From contig DEIM01000074.1 of the NCBI GenBank assembly GCA_002352485.1, forward strand, positions 1,720 to 10,320: a stretch of DNA of 8,601 nucleotides, written 5' to 3'. The stretch is from Candidatus Dadabacteria bacterium UBA2774 (GTDB taxonomy: Bacteria; Desulfobacterota_D; UBA1144; Nemesobacterales; UBA2774). The translations under genes and the position numbers were made by a program. Shown here piece by piece: positions 7,068-8,601 of the stretch. The notes below the pieces were generated by a model. That model did not search any database, was not told the DNA's origin, and was given only the letters and a program-made list of their open reading frames with translations. Within the stretch, counting starts at the first letter, position 1; each line of letters opens with the position of its first letter.

Positions 7068-8266
7068 GAATACTTATCGTACATAACTTTTATAAGCAGC
7101 CTGGTGGCGAGGATACGGTATTTTCAACCGAAACGGCTCTTCTCCGCAGGTATGGTCACGAGGTCTTTGAGTACACGGAGAGTAACGACAGTATTAATTC
7201 CATGAATACCTTGGCCGCAGCCGTAAATACTATATGGTCGCTCCGCTCAAAAAGAAAGATGATCGATATTATAGATAGGGTAAAACCGGATATCGTGCAC
7301 TTCCACAATACGTTTTTGCTTATATCACCGTCCGCTTATTACGCGTGTAAAGAAAGGAATGTGCCGGTAATACAATCTCTTCATAATCCAAGGCTGCTCT
7401 GTCCGGCGGCTAATCTTTACCGTGACGGGAAGATATGTGAGGACTGTGTGGGTAAAACTCCACCGTGGCCCGGCGTAATACACGGGTGTTACAGGAACTC
7501 AAGGGCTCAAACTGCTGTTGTCTCGACGATGCTGACTCTGCACCGGATGTTCAAGACCTGGGATAAGGTAATAGATACTTTTATTGTATTCACCGAGTTT
7601 TACAGAAAAAAGTTTATCCAAGGGGGGCTCCAGTCTGAAAAGATTGCTCTCAAGCCTCACTTTGTTGATCCCGACCCGGGCTGCCGAAATGGTGAAAGAG
7701 GTGATTATGCGCTTTATATCGGGAGACTCGATAAGGAAAAAGGTATCCAAACTTTACTCAAAGCCTGGCGGAATACTGATGACGTCCCGCTAAAAATAAG
7801 GGGGGACGGGGATCTTCTGGGCGAGGTTAGAGATTATATAAGCCGGAACAAAATTAAATCGGTCGAAATTGTAAAACGGCTTGAGAAGACAGAGCTTAAC
7901 GAGTTAATCAAAAAGGCGAGGTTTCTGGTCTGGCCATCTGAAGGTTATTACGAAACGTTTGGTTTAGTGGCAATAGAAGCATTTGCCTGCGGCGTGCCTG
8001 TAATAGCTTCAAGGACCGGGACTTTAGCGGAAAATGTTACGGATGGGTACACGGGACTGCACTTTATCCCGGGTGATGCTGAAGATTTATCCGCTAAAAT
8101 AAATTGGGCATGGAACAATCCAGACAAGATGGCACAGATGGGGAGAGCCGCCCGAAAGGAATATGAAACTCATTATACAGCTGAGAAGAATTACAGAATG
8201 CTGCTCGATATATATGAAAGGGCGATAGGTAACAAATCATCCGGTAACAAAGTGTACTTAACCTGA
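7064..8266 (+). CDS. Glycosyltransferase, GT4-type, with four-cysteine insert
   Basis: A full-length 400-residue GT-B glycosyltransferase. The N terminus ILIVHNFYKQPGGEDTVF (3-20) with GGED at 14-17 is characteristic of a GT4 subgroup in polysaccharide loci. DIVHFHNTF (76-84) closes the acceptor-side core. A cysteine-bearing stretch follows (C113, C125, C128, C142, between LHNPRLLC and GCYRNS), of the kind recurrent in this subgroup and possibly metal-binding (inference). The donor domain has LYIGRLDKEKGI (217-228, R221 and K226), IRGDGDLL (245-252), and PSEGYYETFGLVAIEAF (291-307) with a canonical E297-x7-E305. The role is transfer of one sugar to the repeat unit in the cytoplasm; the sugar is unknown. 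The ATG overlaps the methyltransferase stop as ATGA and has no clear ribosome site of its own, so expression is probably coupled. The polar C-terminal tail contains a duplicated GNK. Confidence 0.95.
   Translation: MRILIVHNFYKQPGGEDTVFSTETALLRRYGHEVFEYTESNDSINSMNTLAAAVNTIWSLRSKRKMIDIIDRVKPDIVHFHNTFLLISPSAYYACKERNVPVIQSLHNPRLLCPAANLYRDGKICEDCVGKTPPWPGVIHGCYRNSRAQTAVVSTMLTLHRMFKTWDKVIDTFIVFTEFYRKKFIQGGLQSEKIALKPHFVDPDPGCRNGERGDYALYIGRLDKEKGIQTLLKAWRNTDDVPLKIRGDGDLLGEVRDYISRNKIKSVEIVKRLEKTELNELIKKARFLVWPSEGYYETFGLVAIEAFACGVPVIASRTGTLAENVTDGYTGLHFIPGDAEDLSAKINWAWNNPDKMAQMGRAARKEYETHYTAEKNYRMLLDIYERAIGNKSSGNKVYLT
8228..8251 (+). repeat. 9-bp direct repeat in the 3' tail of the third glycosyltransferase
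   Basis: GGTAACAAA occurs at 8228-8236 and 8243-8251, a 15-bp period that stays in frame and encodes GNKSSGNK near the C terminus. It looks like a local micro-duplication outside the catalytic fold. It could also be coincidence at this length. Confidence 0.5.
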
Positions 8267-8287
8267 ACTTCCTAAAACATTAATAAT

Positions 8288-8307
8288 CTGACACATACTT
8301 GCGTCAG
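8288..8307 (+). terminator. Weak candidate terminator hairpin after the glycosyltransferase gene
   Basis: CTGAC (8288-8292) pairs with GTCAG (8303-8307), with one further C-G pair beyond a mismatch and a 6-base loop. The sequence downstream is T-rich (TTT at 8310-8312, TTTT at 8318-8321) but not a clean U tract. The position 22 bp after the stop suits a terminator, yet the five-pair stem is short, so it may be leaky or without function. Confidence 0.3.
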
Positions 8308-8345
8308 GGTTTATCAATTTTAAAAATTTAAACATGTAAGCAGAG

Positions 8346-8377
8346 GGAGAATTGGAAATTTCGAATCCCAATTCTTC
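8346..8377 (+). repeat. Inverted repeat in the leader of the GT26 gene
   Basis: AGAATTGG at 8348-8355 is perfectly complementary to CCAATTCT at 8368-8375. One G-U and one G-C pair extend the stem to ten pairs (8346-8355 with 8368-8377), leaving a 12-base loop. No T run follows, so it is not a standard terminator. It lies 44 bp upstream of the ATG at 8422 and could be an operator-like site or an mRNA leader hairpin (inference). No known riboswitch is recognised. Confidence 0.5.
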
Positions 8378-8407
8378 TGAATTCCATTAGCTGGTAAAGA
8401 AATATAT

Positions 8408-8412
8408 GAGGA
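8408..8412 (+). promoter_or_regulatory. Shine-Dalgarno sequence for the GT26 gene
   Basis: GAGGA sits 9 bases before the ATG at 8422, a good ribosome-site match that fixes the start. The reading frame is closed by an in-frame TGA at 8407-8409, so 8422 is the first available ATG. Confidence 0.75.
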
Positions 8413-8421
8413 AAAAGTTCT

Positions 8422-8601
8422 ATGAGCATAAATAAATGGGAATGTTACAAGATACTGGGCGTTAATGTAGCGGCGGTCCAGATAAGTGATGTAATAGGGC
8501 AGATGGACCAGTGGATAGAAGAGAGGAGCTTCGGACATTATATAGCGGTGACGAATACTCACGTCGTAACTGAGTCCTGGTTCAACCCGGAATATCGGAA
8601 G
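8422..8601 (+). CDS. WecG/TagA/CpsF-type (GT26) glycosyltransferase, N-terminal part, cut by window end
   Basis: An open frame of 60 codons runs from ATG 8422 to the window end without a stop. The translation has the N-terminal hallmarks of the WecG/TagA/CpsF family: YKILGVNVAAVQISDVIGQM (9-28), then the alternating hydrophobic/polar strand YIAVTNTHVVTES (40-52), which matches the family's (V/A)TxNxxxx segment, and WFNPEYRK (53-60). Family members are about 240-260 residues and typically transfer an N-acetylmannosamine-type or related sugar to undecaprenyl-diphospho-GlcNAc early in repeat-unit assembly; other family members use other sugars. The catalytic Asp expected further downstream is outside the window. 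The start is supported by GAGGA at 8408-8412 and an upstream in-frame stop. The 155-bp gap before it suggests it may have its own promoter or be a later part of the same operon. Confidence 0.85.
   Translation, partial: MSINKWECYKILGVNVAAVQISDVIGQMDQWIEERSFGHYIAVTNTHVVTESWFNPEYRK

Noticed and set aside
8462..8480. GCGGCGGT resembling the ops/JUMPstart element of polysaccharide operons
   Set aside because: It does not continue as GGCGGTAG, and it lies inside the GT26 coding sequence and not in a leader.
8320..8562. 80-codon minus-strand open frame across the last intergenic gap
   Set aside because: It overlaps the start of the GT26 gene, which has family motifs and a ribosome site on the + strand, and it shows no motif of its own.

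Overview
The window is a tightly packed, single-strand stretch of a surface-polysaccharide (exopolysaccharide, capsule or O-antigen type) biosynthesis cluster. It holds seven protein genes, all on the + strand, and the first and last are cut by the window edges. I see no RNA gene, insertion sequence, CRISPR array or phage gene. Base composition looks moderate (mid-40s % G+C by eye), and most starts have weak Shine-Dalgarno sequences. The polymerase/ligase-type membrane protein plus undecaprenyl-pathway-type glycosyltransferases suggests a bacterium, probably Gram-negative. I cannot name a genus from the sequence.

Layout: (1) 1-819, the C-terminal part of a GT4-type glycosyltransferase; (2) 870-3413, an 847-residue three-module protein joining a nucleotidyltransferase-like domain, a thymidylate-kinase-like P-loop domain and an aminoglycoside-phosphotransferase/choline-kinase-like domain; (3) 3428-4660, a complete GT4-type glycosyltransferase; (4) 4661-6154, a multi-pass O-antigen polymerase/ligase-like protein; (5) 6159-7067, a class I SAM methyltransferase with an N-terminal zinc-ribbon-like Cys motif; (6) 7064-8266, another GT4-type glycosyltransferase with a four-cysteine insert; (7) 8422 to the window end, the first 60 residues of a WecG/TagA/CpsF-type (GT26) glycosyltransferase. 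Genes 2 to 6 are separated by 14, 0, 4 and -4 bp, so they very probably form one transcript. Gene 7 follows a 155-bp non-coding gap containing inverted repeats.

Working model (inference): the GT26 and GT4 enzymes build a lipid-linked oligosaccharide on the cytoplasmic face, the methyltransferase and the kinase/nucleotidyltransferase fusion decorate it or supply an activated or phosphorylated precursor, and the membrane protein polymerises it or transfers it in the periplasm. No flippase, chain-length regulator or export gene lies inside the window.

The most unusual item is the three-module fusion at 870-3413. All three modules keep recognisable nucleotide-binding or catalytic motifs, but its substrate cannot be deduced. 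The individual domain types are known from polysaccharide loci. Whether this exact architecture is described would need a domain-architecture search.
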